From positions 1-26,503 of IMG/VR virus record IMGVR_UViG_3300025949_000083: a DNA stretch of 26,503 nt, one strand, 5' to 3'. Shown piece after piece: positions 15,184 through 21,423 of the stretch. Source of the stretch: a virus. Made by a program: the position numbers and the translations under genes. Within the stretch, counting starts at the first letter, position 1, and every line of letters starts with the position of its first letter. The notes under the pieces are model-generated. The model did no database searches. It saw only the letters and a program-made list of their open reading frames with translations, and was not told the DNA's origin.

Positions 15184-15642
15184 ATGAGCGAGCAGATCAG
15201 ACGCGGCACCCGCGTCAAGGTCAACGAGAGCAACCGCCTCGAGTCGATGCACGGCAAGCGAGGCACCGTCGTCGCGACCCTGCCCGACGCGACCTACATG
15301 GTCTACCTCGACGAGCTCGAGGAGGTCGTCGGCTTCTTCCGGAGCGAGATCGACGTTCGCATCGAGCCGGTCGTCAAGCGGATCCGGACGCGCGACGAGC
15401 TGCTGACCCTGAAGGCCGAGCTGGGTGTTGGGAGCGACTGGCACGAGCCGGACAACGAGGGCGTCACGGCGAGCGTCCACGGCGTCAGCTTCGACAACGC
15501 CGGCTTCTGGTACCGCGACAACAGCGCCGGCAAGACCTACGAGGAGCTGCACGTCGTGCTCCGCAAGGACGGGGACGAGGTCGCCGTCGTCAACCTCGCG
15601 ACCCTGTTCGCGTTCGCGACCGGCTACGAGGGGGAGGGGTGA
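15184..15642 (+). CDS. Two-domain hypothetical protein with KOW-like start
   Basis: A 152-residue protein. Residues about 5-60 (RGTRVKVNES...KRGTVVATLPDATYMVYLDELEE) look like a KOW/SH3 barrel. Residues about 70-152 contain SDWHEPDNEGVTASV and FDNAGFW, a pattern I associate with small actinophage proteins of unknown role. The leader carries CCAGGAACGAGGAACTGAG just before the ATG, nearly identical to the 18063 gene's leader. It shares the barrel with the gene before it. Confidence 0.7.
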   Translation: MSEQIRRGTRVKVNESNRLESMHGKRGTVVATLPDATYMVYLDELEEVVGFFRSEIDVRIEPVVKRIRTRDELLTLKAELGVGSDWHEPDNEGVTASVHGVSFDNAGFWYRDNSAGKTYEELHVVLRKDGDEVAVVNLATLFAFATGYEGEG

Positions 15643-16001
15643 GGCGCGGGGTCGCGGTCCTGGACTGCGGGCGGAAGGCCGTGACGGTCACGTCCGCCGG
15701 CGGGATCTACGAGGGCACGTGGTCCGGGGCCTTCTCCCGGGCCAAGGCGCTGGACCTGCTCGTGAGCGCCGGTTGGCGCGAGGCGCCGGGCGAGGACTGG
15801 ACCGTCTCGCCGGCGGACAACGGCTTCAAGCTCGTGGTCATCCACGACCCGGTGTCCACCGCCGTTCGACGCCGGCGCTGACGCGGAGGGGGCGGTTGAG
15901 GTGTTGGCCTCAGCCGCCCCCTCCAGCGCGTCGAGAAGCAGGACGATGATCATCACCGTGAAGGCGAGCAGCATCACCAGCGTCCACACCAGGTAACCCA
16001 C
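15624..16001 (-). CDS. Putative small membrane protein (uncertain)
   Basis: A 125-residue frame whose first about 27 residues form a convincing membrane helix (YLVWTLVMLLAFTVMIIVLLLDAL). After it comes a Thr/Ser/Ala-rich stretch, then a charged tail that runs antisense to the 15639 gene. GTG 16001 is preceded by GGAACGAGCGGAG, like other leaders here, and by an extended -10 at 16037. The N-terminal part lies in otherwise empty DNA, which favours a real gene. The long convergent overlap and the terminator inside it argue against. Membrane topology suggests an envelope or lysis-type role; no family. Confidence 0.4.
   Translation of the reverse strand: MGYLVWTLVMLLAFTVMIIVLLLDALEGAAEANTSTAPSASAPASNGGGHRVVDDHELEAVVRRRDGPVLARRLAPTGAHEQVQRLGPGEGPGPRALVDPAGGRDRHGLPPAVQDRDPAPHPSPS
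15639..15881 (+). CDS. Hypothetical protein
   Basis: An 80-residue protein with alternating beta and helix segments (VAVLDCGRKAVTVTSAG, then FSRAKALDLLVSAGWRE). GTG 15639 overlaps the previous stop by 4 bp (GTGA) and has a GAGGGGGAGG site, so it is coupled to the 15184 gene. Strong G/C third-position bias supports coding. A transmembrane frame runs on the opposite strand. The gene ends 3 bp before a terminator hairpin. Confidence 0.65.
   Translation: MRRGVAVLDCGRKAVTVTSAGGIYEGTWSGAFSRAKALDLLVSAGWREAPGEDWTVSPADNGFKLVVIHDPVSTAVRRRR
15885..15924 (+). terminator. Terminator of the 14866-15881 operon
   Basis: A 17-bp stem (15885-15901 with 15908-15924) with one mismatch and a 6-nt loop, just after the operon's last stop. 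It lies inside the minus-strand frame 15624-16001 and may act in both directions. Confidence 0.75.
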
Positions 16002-16036
16002 GCCGCTCCGCTCGTTCCAGTTTCCGCGTTAAGGCT

Positions 16037-16045
16037 AGGGTACCA
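16037..16045 (-). promoter_or_regulatory. Possible extended -10 promoter
   Basis: TGGTACCCT on the minus strand, fitting TGRTAnnnT, just after the stop of the 16048 gene and about 36 nt before the GTG of the membrane ORF. No -35 found. Confidence 0.35.
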
Positions 16046-16047
16046 GG

Positions 16048-16701
16048 TCAGCGATGGCAGAGCGGCAGCAGGTTGACGCTGAGCTCGGTGAAGAGGCGGC
16101 GACCGAGCTCGCCGTCATCGAGCTCCTCGAGCTGGTCCCACGTCTCGTGGCCGAGCCCTCGGGCGATCGCGTAGGTCGCCGCGGCGTGGGCGCGCTCGGC
16201 GGCGTGCCGCCACTCGAGGTGTGAGCGGCTCTCGTCGAAGGCGGCGTCCCACCGGTTCTCGTCGCCGTCGAACGTGAACTCGACCTCGTGGCGCTCGTCG
16301 ATCACCCGAACCGAGCTGTAGCCGTAGCCGCTCAGGGCCCTCTCGTGGTCGGTGGGAACCTCGGTGAACCGGTAGGGCAGCTGTCGCGGATCTGACGTGG
16401 TGGCGCAGACGACGACGAAGGCGACCTCGTTGGATCCGTCCTCCTCAGCCTGGATCGCGACGCAGAGGTAGGGCCAGCCGTGAAGGCGATCGAGCTGCTT
16501 GGTCGGCACGACGGCCTCCACGAGCACGTCGTCGGCCTCGTTGAGGGTGAGCCTCGCGGCGCCGACGAGCTGGTCGCGCACGTTTCGGAGCGTGACCCGG
16601 CCGTCGGCGGGGAGAGCGACGCCGTTGGCGAGGCGGTCGGTTCGGCGCACGTGCTCGCCGCGGATGGCGACGCCGCGCAGGGTCAGATAGGTATCGGTCA
16701 C
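16048..16701 (-). CDS. Hypothetical protein
   Basis: A 217-residue acidic protein. The N-terminal half is beta-rich (TLRGVAIRGEHV, GRVTLRNVRDQLVGAARLTL, NEVAFVVVCATT). The C-terminal 80 residues are helical (RSHLEWRHAAERAHAAATYAIARGL, QLEELDDGELGRRLFTELS). No motif recognised. The GTG start at 16701 lies one base after the stop of the ParB-like gene, so it is the last full member of the minus operon headed by the regulator at 17937. Confidence 0.65.
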   Translation of the reverse strand: MTDTYLTLRGVAIRGEHVRRTDRLANGVALPADGRVTLRNVRDQLVGAARLTLNEADDVLVEAVVPTKQLDRLHGWPYLCVAIQAEEDGSNEVAFVVVCATTSDPRQLPYRFTEVPTDHERALSGYGYSSVRVIDERHEVEFTFDGDENRWDAAFDESRSHLEWRHAAERAHAAATYAIARGLGHETWDQLEELDDGELGRRLFTELSVNLLPLCHR

Positions 16702-16702
16702 G

Positions 16703-17119
16703 TCACACCAGCTTCAAGACGATGTCGGCATCGGGGTCGCAGTGGTACGAGGCACAGATCCGGTGGTAGCCGGTGACGATGATCGGCAGCCGGCGGACGT
16801 TGCCGCGGAGGCAGAGCACGGGCGAGAGCTTGTGGCCGCCCGAAATGCGGACGAGCTCGGCGGTGACGTGGGGATCCTCGCGGGGAAGCAGTGGAAGGTC
16901 AGCTGCCCTGAGCAGGTCGAGGGGGTGACGCCGGTGCGTGTCAACCTGGGTGCGGAGGTTCTCGACGATGACCGCGGCGACGTCGTCATCCATCAGCAGG
17001 CTGAGGTACATGAACGCCGCGGTGAGCTCCGTCTCGGGAACCTCGGCTCGCCACCGGGCACGGCGCGCGGTGAGGGGGTCGGGTCGTCGCCTGGCTCCCT
17101 TGCTCCCTCGGTCAGCCAC
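16703..17119 (-). CDS. ParB/Srx-like domain protein
   Basis: A 138-residue protein. A basic N-terminus is followed by a helical region and then a ParB/Srx-type strand-helix unit: LSPVLCLRGN, PIIVTGYHRICASYHCDPDADI. This is close to the DGYHR motif of ParB-like nuc domains and to a family of small actinobacterial ParB-like proteins. It may bind or cut DNA or use a nucleotide; no activity can be assigned. GTG 17119 overlaps the previous stop by 8 bp. It is the second ParB-like domain in the window after the portal fusion. Confidence 0.65.
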   Translation of the reverse strand: MADRGSKGARRRPDPLTARRARWRAEVPETELTAAFMYLSLLMDDDVAAVIVENLRTQVDTHRRHPLDLLRAADLPLLPREDPHVTAELVRISGGHKLSPVLCLRGNVRRLPIIVTGYHRICASYHCDPDADIVLKLV

Positions 17120-17285
17120 GCTTGCGGACTCCCAGCTCGACGAGGTAGATGATGGCCTGTCGCTCGGTCCAGCCGCCCTTCACGAGGGACGTGAGGATCT
17201 CGTGCATGGCGATCGCGTCCTGCACGAGCTTGGACGCGACCTCACCGTCGAACTCGCCCAGGTCGGGGGTCGGGTCGTCACTCAC
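17112..17285 (-). CDS. Small hypothetical protein
   Basis: A 57-residue protein with an acidic start (SDDPTPDLGEFDGEV) and one long helix-turn-helix-like region (KLVQDAIAMHEILTSLVKGGWTERQAIIYLVELG). It overlaps both neighbours by 8 bp (17278-17285 and 17112-17119), so it is translationally coupled. Possibly a small regulator or adaptor. No family. Confidence 0.65.
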   Translation of the reverse strand: MSDDPTPDLGEFDGEVASKLVQDAIAMHEILTSLVKGGWTERQAIIYLVELGVRKRG

Positions 17286-17937
17286 CGGGCACCTCGCCCG
17301 TGTGTCGGCGGCGTCCCTTGCCACGGTTGGGGTAGGCCGCGAGCACGTCGGGGTTGAACAGGTCGGCCGCGGTGACGTTGAGCAGCTCGCAGGCCCGCAC
17401 GACGAGGGACTCCGCCGGCAGACAGCCACCGTAGGCCCAGGCGATGTAGTTGCCCTGGTTGAAGTTGTCGACCGGGAGGTCGAGGGCGTTCGCCTCCTCC
17501 GTGAACCGGCGAGCGGTGTAGCCGCGCTCGCGAACGAGATCGCGGATGGGCTGCCAGCCCCACTTGGTGCGGTTGGGGTTGGGGGTGCGGTGGCCGCCGC
17601 GTCGGGGCGTGAGCTCGGTCTCCACCCAGGCAGCGAACCGGGCGCGCTCAGGGTCACCGTCCAGGTCGGCGAGGCGGCGGACGCCGGCGGCGGTCACGGC
17701 GTCGACCTGGGTGAGCTGGAACCGCTCGTAGGTGTCGACCAGGTCTCGCTCCTCGGGGCTGAGGGTGGTGAGCTCGTCGGGGTGGATCCCGAGGGCGAGG
17801 CAGGCGTCCTCGGCGTAGACGAGGACCCGTTCGCTGGGGGTGCCGGGCTCGAGCACGAGGTGCCGCACCGCCATGAAGCTGAGAGGGTAGTTGAGCACCC
17901 GTCGAGTGGGCGCGGGTAAGGCCTTGACGTCATCCAT
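17278..17937 (-). CDS. Regulator with BRO-N-like domain and C-terminal HTH
   Basis: A 219-residue probable DNA-binding regulator. Residues about 20-110 have BRO-N-like marks: VLVYAEDACLALGIHPDEL near the start and ARFAAWVETELTPRRGG at the end. Residues about 125-200 resemble an XRE-type helix-turn-helix repressor (IRDLVRERGYTARRFTEEANAL, then ELLNVTAADLFNPDVL). ATG 17937 is chosen because a good promoter ends 7 nt before it, giving a leaderless transcript; the frame extends to 17991 only through that promoter. It heads the minus operon 17937-16048 and faces a strong plus-strand promoter 60 bp away, the classic layout of a repressor or antirepressor gene. Confidence 0.7.
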   Translation of the reverse strand: MDDVKALPAPTRRVLNYPLSFMAVRHLVLEPGTPSERVLVYAEDACLALGIHPDELTTLSPEERDLVDTYERFQLTQVDAVTAAGVRRLADLDGDPERARFAAWVETELTPRRGGHRTPNPNRTKWGWQPIRDLVRERGYTARRFTEEANALDLPVDNFNQGNYIAWAYGGCLPAESLVVRACELLNVTAADLFNPDVLAAYPNRGKGRRRHTGEVPGE

Positions 17938-17944
17938 GTTGAAG

Positions 17945-17974
17945 ACTCTACCAGCGGTACGATGTTGATGACAA
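17945..17974 (-). promoter_or_regulatory. Promoter of the regulator operon (leaderless)
   Basis: Minus strand: TTGTCA (17969-17974), 18-nt spacer, TAGAGT (17945-17950) with TGG before it. The ATG at 17937 falls at the expected transcription start. Confidence 0.75.
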
Positions 17975-17996
17975 CCGAGAACGTTCAGCATTGCTG

Positions 17997-18025
17997 TTTA
18001 CATCTTAGCCGCGTGGTGATACGGT
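17997..18025 (+). promoter_or_regulatory. Promoter of the 18063-21315 operon
   Basis: TTTACA (17997-18002), 17-nt spacer, TACGGT (18020-18025), extended -10 TGATACGGT. It contains TTGCTGTTTACAT, identical to 14800-14812. It is divergent from the regulator promoter at 17945. Confidence 0.8.
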
Positions 18026-18062
18026 ATCTCCAGGAACGAGGAACCGAGGAGAGGAGCTCCCG

Positions 18063-18437
18063 ATGTCGAAGAGGTCGGAGCGCAAGCGGCTGCTGAGGGT
18101 TCGCCGCGAGCTCGCGGCGGCGACCCGCCACCTGAACCGGATCCACCGCCTGACCGACAGCGGCGAGCCGCAGCCGGCGCGGGTCTGGCTCGAGCGGGTC
18201 GGCCTGGACGAGGACCTCGCGAGGCGCTTCGCGCCCGTGTTCTCCCGCGGCGTCAAGACGAGCGTGACCGGCGAGACCGAGATCAAGATCCACGCTCACT
18301 CGCGGCTCGGCTACAAGAAGGTGCCGGTGAAGAGGTACCGGCGCGACGAGTTCTTCGCGCAGCTCCCCGTCGCCGTCTCCCGGATCAAGGACCCGACCGC
18401 GAAGCGTGAGTTCGCCCGCGTCGCGGCGATCTACTAG
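18063..18437 (+). CDS. Basic hypothetical protein
   Basis: A 124-residue, strongly basic protein. Residues 1-60 are an Arg/Lys-rich helical region (SKRSERKRLLRVRRELAAATRHLNRIHRL). The rest is mixed and ends in a helix (KDPTAKREFARVAAIY). It probably binds nucleic acid or an acidic partner. Its leader has CCAGGAACGAGGAACCGAG followed by GGAGAGGAG before ATG 18063. First gene of the plus operon. No family recognised. Confidence 0.7.
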   Translation: MSKRSERKRLLRVRRELAAATRHLNRIHRLTDSGEPQPARVWLERVGLDEDLARRFAPVFSRGVKTSVTGETEIKIHAHSRLGYKKVPVKRYRRDEFFAQLPVAVSRIKDPTAKREFARVAAIY

Positions 18438-18456
18438 ATATAAGGAGCGACGAGCC

Positions 18457-18699
18457 GTGAGGATCTTCCACGTCGACCGCAGGCTCAGCCGGAGCGACTA
18501 CGGTTGGACCCGGGGCGCGATCGTCATCGCCCTGAACGAGACCGCGGCCAGGCACCTGGTCGACGGCCTCTCGATGTCCAAGCAGTTCAACGACCCGACG
18601 GACCTGTGGCTGTCCCCGGAGCACTCCACCGCGCGTGAGCTGGGGGTCGCCCACGGCACCGAGGAGGAGATCGTGCTGACCGACGAGGAAGAGGGGTAG
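18457..18699 (+). CDS. Small hypothetical protein
   Basis: An 80-residue protein. The beta-rich N-terminus (VRIFHVDRRLSRSDYGWTRGAIVIALNE) is followed by a helix and a very acidic tail ending TDEEEG. GTG 18457 has AAGGAG 10 nt upstream. An upstream in-frame GTG at 18406 would overlap the previous gene. No family. Confidence 0.65.
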   Translation: MRIFHVDRRLSRSDYGWTRGAIVIALNETAARHLVDGLSMSKQFNDPTDLWLSPEHSTARELGVAHGTEEEIVLTDEEEG

Positions 18700-18703
18700 A
18701 GCC

Positions 18704-18868
18704 GTGCCGTGGTGCGGACGGTGCCAGCGGGTCATCCAAAACGGGTGCTGCTGTGGGTGTGGCTGCCGGCTCGCGAGCCCGGACTGGTTCGCGAGCCTCG
18801 ACGCAGGTACTGTAACAGTTGATGAACTGAGCGAGGGGAGCGAGGGTGGGAAGCGACGCGCACGGTGA
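18704..18868 (+). CDS. Cysteine-rich micro-protein
   Basis: A 54-residue protein opening with nine residues that include CGRC, followed by GCCCGCGC: seven cysteines within the first 21 residues, enough for one or two zinc sites. The rest is acidic then basic. GTG 18704 starts 5 bp after the previous stop with AGAGGGG upstream. It overlaps the next gene by 23 bp. Size and cysteine pattern recall phage zinc micro-proteins; function unknown. Confidence 0.55.
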   Translation: MPWCGRCQRVIQNGCCCGCGCRLASPDWFASLDAGTVTVDELSEGSEGGKRRAR

Positions 18869-19322
18869 CCTCGTGTACGGGGTGCCGCTCGGCGGCAGCG
18901 ACGAGGGTTGGCTCCTGACGGGGCCCAAGGATAAGTGGGGTGACGTCAGCCTCGAGCCGGAGCACCTCCCGTGGCTGACGCCGGAGCAGGCCGAAGGCTG
19001 GGACCACTTCAGCTACAGCGAGGTGCTCGAGCTCGGGCTCAGGCACCTCGACACGGTGATGTTCAGCCTCACCGATCAGCCGCTCAGCGCCGGCCTCGAG
19101 GTGCACCAGCACGGCTACGAGCTCAGGTCGTTCGCGCTCGCGCTCAAGAAGCCGCAGTTCGGGGCCTCGTGGGGTGACGCGACCGACGTCGACTGGCTCG
19201 CGCTGAGCGAGGTGGCCGGTGACACGCGGATCACGGTTCAGTTCCGCCGAGTTCTTCAGGAGCTCAACCTCGAGCCCGTGAACCCTCAGCCACGGTGGTT
19301 CCTGACCGCCCACTACTTCTAG
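18846..19322 (+). CDS. Hypothetical protein
   Basis: A 158-residue acidic protein with many Trp, Leu and His residues; no known motif. The N-terminal half is loop-rich (GVPLGGSDEGWLLTGPKDKWGD). The middle has helical segments, and the C-terminal 50 residues look like strands (DTRITVQFRRVL, RWFLTAHYF). GTG 18846 has GAGGGGAGCGAGG upstream. It is followed 8 bp later by the glycosylase-like gene. Confidence 0.65.
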   Translation: MGSDAHGDLVYGVPLGGSDEGWLLTGPKDKWGDVSLEPEHLPWLTPEQAEGWDHFSYSEVLELGLRHLDTVMFSLTDQPLSAGLEVHQHGYELRSFALALKKPQFGASWGDATDVDWLALSEVAGDTRITVQFRRVLQELNLEPVNPQPRWFLTAHYF

Positions 19323-19330
19323 GGGTCAAC

Positions 19331-19765
19331 GTGCAGACCTTCCTGCCCGACCCCGACTTCGCGACGTCCGCCGGCGTCCTCGACCGGCAGCGCCTCGGCA
19401 AGCAGCGCGTCGAGACGCTGCAGATCATGACGGCCCTGCTGACCGGCACGGGCTGGGTCAACCACCCCGCCACCAAGATGTGGCGCGGCCACGAGGTGAA
19501 GCTGCTCCACTACCAGGCGGCGATCTGCGACGAGTGGGAGAACCGCGGCTACCAGGACACGTGCTGGGTCAAGACGCTCAGCCTGGCTTTCAAGCACGGC
19601 ATCAAGCCCCTGCAGGTGACCGTCGACCCGTCGTGGCTCGGCGACGAGGCGTTCCACCTCAGCCACCGCTCCAACCTGTTTCGCAAGAACCCAGCACATT
19701 ACGGCGCGTTCTGGCCGGACGTCCCGGCCGACCTGCCGTACGTGTGGCCCGTGAGAGAGGACTGA
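19331..19765 (+). CDS. MSMEG_6728-type / pyrimidine-dimer DNA glycosylase-like protein
   Basis: A 144-residue protein matching from end to end a small actinobacterial family often annotated as pyrimidine-dimer DNA glycosylase or MSMEG_6728 family. Landmarks are QTFLPDPDFATSAGVLDRQRLGKQRVE, WVNHPATKMWRGHE, the C-terminal LGDEAFHLSHRSNLFRKNP and YVWP. If active it would start repair of UV-damaged DNA by cutting the glycosidic bond and the strand. The catalytic residue in T4 endonuclease V is the N-terminal Thr; here Thr is the third residue, so activity is not assured. GTG 19331 has AGGGG upstream. Confidence 0.75.
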   Translation: MQTFLPDPDFATSAGVLDRQRLGKQRVETLQIMTALLTGTGWVNHPATKMWRGHEVKLLHYQAAICDEWENRGYQDTCWVKTLSLAFKHGIKPLQVTVDPSWLGDEAFHLSHRSNLFRKNPAHYGAFWPDVPADLPYVWPVRED

Positions 19766-19766
19766 G

Positions 19767-20033
19767 GTGCCTGGTCACCGACACCACGCCGTCCGCTACG
19801 GCGAGCTTCCCGAGTGGAACCGCCTCGCCAGCCGGGTGAAGACCGGCTACGAGATCCAGGTGGAGCCGCCCGACGGCGAGTGGCGTCGGGTCAGACGCAA
19901 GCAGCGTGACAGCGAGAACGGGGTCGTCCTCTTCACGTTCGAGGACGGCACCCAGCTCCGCGTCGCGGTCACGACCAAGATCAAGGCGCGGCGCACGCCG
20001 CTCCCCACCGAGGAAGGAACCGAGGAACAGTGA
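19767..20033 (+). CDS. Small basic hypothetical protein
   Basis: An 88-residue protein with beta segments (GYEIQVEPPDGEWRRV, NGVVLFTFEDGTQLRVAV) and a basic C-terminus (KIKARRTPLP). Possibly a small OB/SH3-like barrel. GTG 19767 starts one base after the glycosylase stop. It overlaps the next gene by 4 bp. No family recognised. Confidence 0.6.
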   Translation: MPGHRHHAVRYGELPEWNRLASRVKTGYEIQVEPPDGEWRRVRRKQRDSENGVVLFTFEDGTQLRVAVTTKIKARRTPLPTEEGTEEQ

Positions 20034-20632
20034 AGCTGACTCACCGGCAGAAGCTGCTGGGCACCCTGGCGGCCGTGGGCCTGCTGCCCATCGCCCTGAT
20101 GGGTGACGCCTGCTCCAACAACTCCCAGAGCCAGGCCCAGCAGATCACCGAGCAGTACTCGCAGCACTCGCAGAGCGCGGTGCCTTACCCGCTGACGCAG
20201 ATGGACGCCGGCGGCTGGACGGAGCGCACCCTCCTGAAGGAGCACCTGCTCCGCCAGAACGACCCCAACGCGATCCACTACGTCTACTGGATCGTCCCGA
20301 TGACCGGCGCCCTGGTCGCGCAGTGGACCGTCAAGGGCATGGTCTTCTCGCCGAACAGCCAGCTGACCAACACGCAGTCCATCACGTGGTCGAGCAACGG
20401 CGGCAGCGGCGTCGTCGACGCGCCCGGCGACAACGGCACGTGGGGCCCCGAGCCGTTCTGCTACGACTTCTTCACCACGTCGGGCAACGAGATCCGGCTG
20501 CCCTGCAACGGCCTGTCGGCCGTCGAGTCCGACACGCCGATGACCTTCTCTACCCAGCCCGTGATCACCTACGACGCGAGCCAGAAGTCGCCGCTCGACA
20601 AGGGCGGCCTGTCCAAGATCGGAGGCAAGTGA
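20030..20632 (+). CDS. Exported lipoprotein-like protein
   Basis: A 200-residue protein with a signal sequence (basic start, then LLGTLAAVGLLPIALMG) ending at DACSNN. The Cys at about residue 28 could be lipidated, though GDAC is a poor lipobox. The mature part is Gln/Ser-rich, then beta-rich with Trp, Gly and two Cys (FCYDFF, RLPCNG), suited to the cell surface. GTG 20030 overlaps the previous stop (GTGA), and its own stop overlaps the next gene (TGATG). A pair of lipoprotein and membrane protein in an early-type phage operon suggests surface alteration or superinfection exclusion. Confidence 0.65.
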   Translation: MKLTHRQKLLGTLAAVGLLPIALMGDACSNNSQSQAQQITEQYSQHSQSAVPYPLTQMDAGGWTERTLLKEHLLRQNDPNAIHYVYWIVPMTGALVAQWTVKGMVFSPNSQLTNTQSITWSSNGGSGVVDAPGDNGTWGPEPFCYDFFTTSGNEIRLPCNGLSAVESDTPMTFSTQPVITYDASQKSPLDKGGLSKIGGK

Positions 20633-21108
20633 TGGACGACTTCGCGGACCGGCACCCCGTCGCCTACATCCTGACGGTGATCTTCTCCGTCATCCTCGTC
20701 CTGTTCGTGATCGCCGCGTTCATCATGGGGCTGAGGACCAACTTCAGCTATTGGTGGGGCCAGCAGCAGGCGACCCAGGACAAGAACTCCGCGGGGAACT
20801 TCGAGGCCGCCCAGCGGCAGTTCCTGCAGGACAAGAACGACGTCGACGGCTACGTGCAGAAGATCACCGCCGCGAGGCAGCAGCTCGCCGACTTCGACAA
20901 GGCCCACCCGAGCCTCGCGAGCGAGGACGGCCTCGCGGGCTTGACCGACGCGCAGCAGCGGCAGAGCCTGGCGACCAACCTGACCGGCCTGCAGCAGCAG
21001 TGCGTGAACGTGGTCAACGACTACAACACGAGCGCGAGGGCGTACCTGACCGCGGACTGGCGGGACGCGAACCTCCCGGAGCGGCTCGATCCCAACTCCT
21101 GCTCCTGA
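20632..21108 (+). CDS. Membrane-anchored coiled-coil protein
   Basis: A 158-residue protein. One membrane helix (residues about 10-33, VAYILTVIFSVILVLFVIAAFIMG) is followed by a Gln-rich coiled coil (about 45-95) and a second helical region ending in a Cys-containing tail (NSCS). It resembles LemA-like membrane proteins in layout only. It probably acts with the lipoprotein-like partner upstream, with which its start overlaps by one base. Confidence 0.65.
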   Translation: MDDFADRHPVAYILTVIFSVILVLFVIAAFIMGLRTNFSYWWGQQQATQDKNSAGNFEAAQRQFLQDKNDVDGYVQKITAARQQLADFDKAHPSLASEDGLAGLTDAQQRQSLATNLTGLQQQCVNVVNDYNTSARAYLTADWRDANLPERLDPNSCS

Positions 21109-21117
21109 GGCGGCGAC

Positions 21118-21315
21118 ATGAGCATCATCCGCTGGTGCACCAGAACGATCGCTCGACAGGCGGCGAGGATCCGCGAGGAGCGAGCCCACAACCGACACCT
21201 CGTTCAGACGAACGAGAGGTTGGTCAAGCAGAACGACACGCTGCGGCTGAGGTTGATCGACCTCGACGTCGATCCGGTCAAGGTTCTCGACGAGGAAACC
21301 GACGGCGAGGGCTGA
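21118..21315 (+). CDS. Small basic coiled-coil protein
   Basis: A 65-residue protein with Arg-rich helices (RWCTRTIARQAARIREERAHNRHLVQ) and a leucine-zipper-like run (LVKQNDTLRLRLIDLDV), then an acidic end. Probably dimeric. ATG 21118, 9 bp after the previous stop. Last gene before the terminator. Confidence 0.6.
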   Translation: MSIIRWCTRTIARQAARIREERAHNRHLVQTNERLVKQNDTLRLRLIDLDVDPVKVLDEETDGEG

Positions 21316-21320
21316 GCTAG

Positions 21321-21356
21321 AGCGAGGGGCGGAACCGAGAGGTTCCGCCCCTCGCT
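21321..21356 (+). terminator. Perfect 16-bp terminator hairpin
   Basis: 21321-21336 pairs perfectly with 21341-21356 around a GAGA tetraloop. It ends the 18063-21315 operon and isolates the transfer-like module to the right. Confidence 0.85.
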
Positions 21357-21375
21357 GTCTGTCTGCAACTTGATG

Positions 21376-21384
21376 TGGTATTGT
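21376..21384 (+). promoter_or_regulatory. Extended -10 promoter for the transfer-like module
   Basis: TGGTATTGT, preceded by TTGATG (21370-21375). The same TTGATGTGRTA context recurs at 22571. No clear -35. The GTG start lies 39 nt downstream. Confidence 0.5.
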
Positions 21385-21423
21385 AAACCCCAGTTGCCGT
21401 GGAACCAGGAAGGAAGTCGAACC

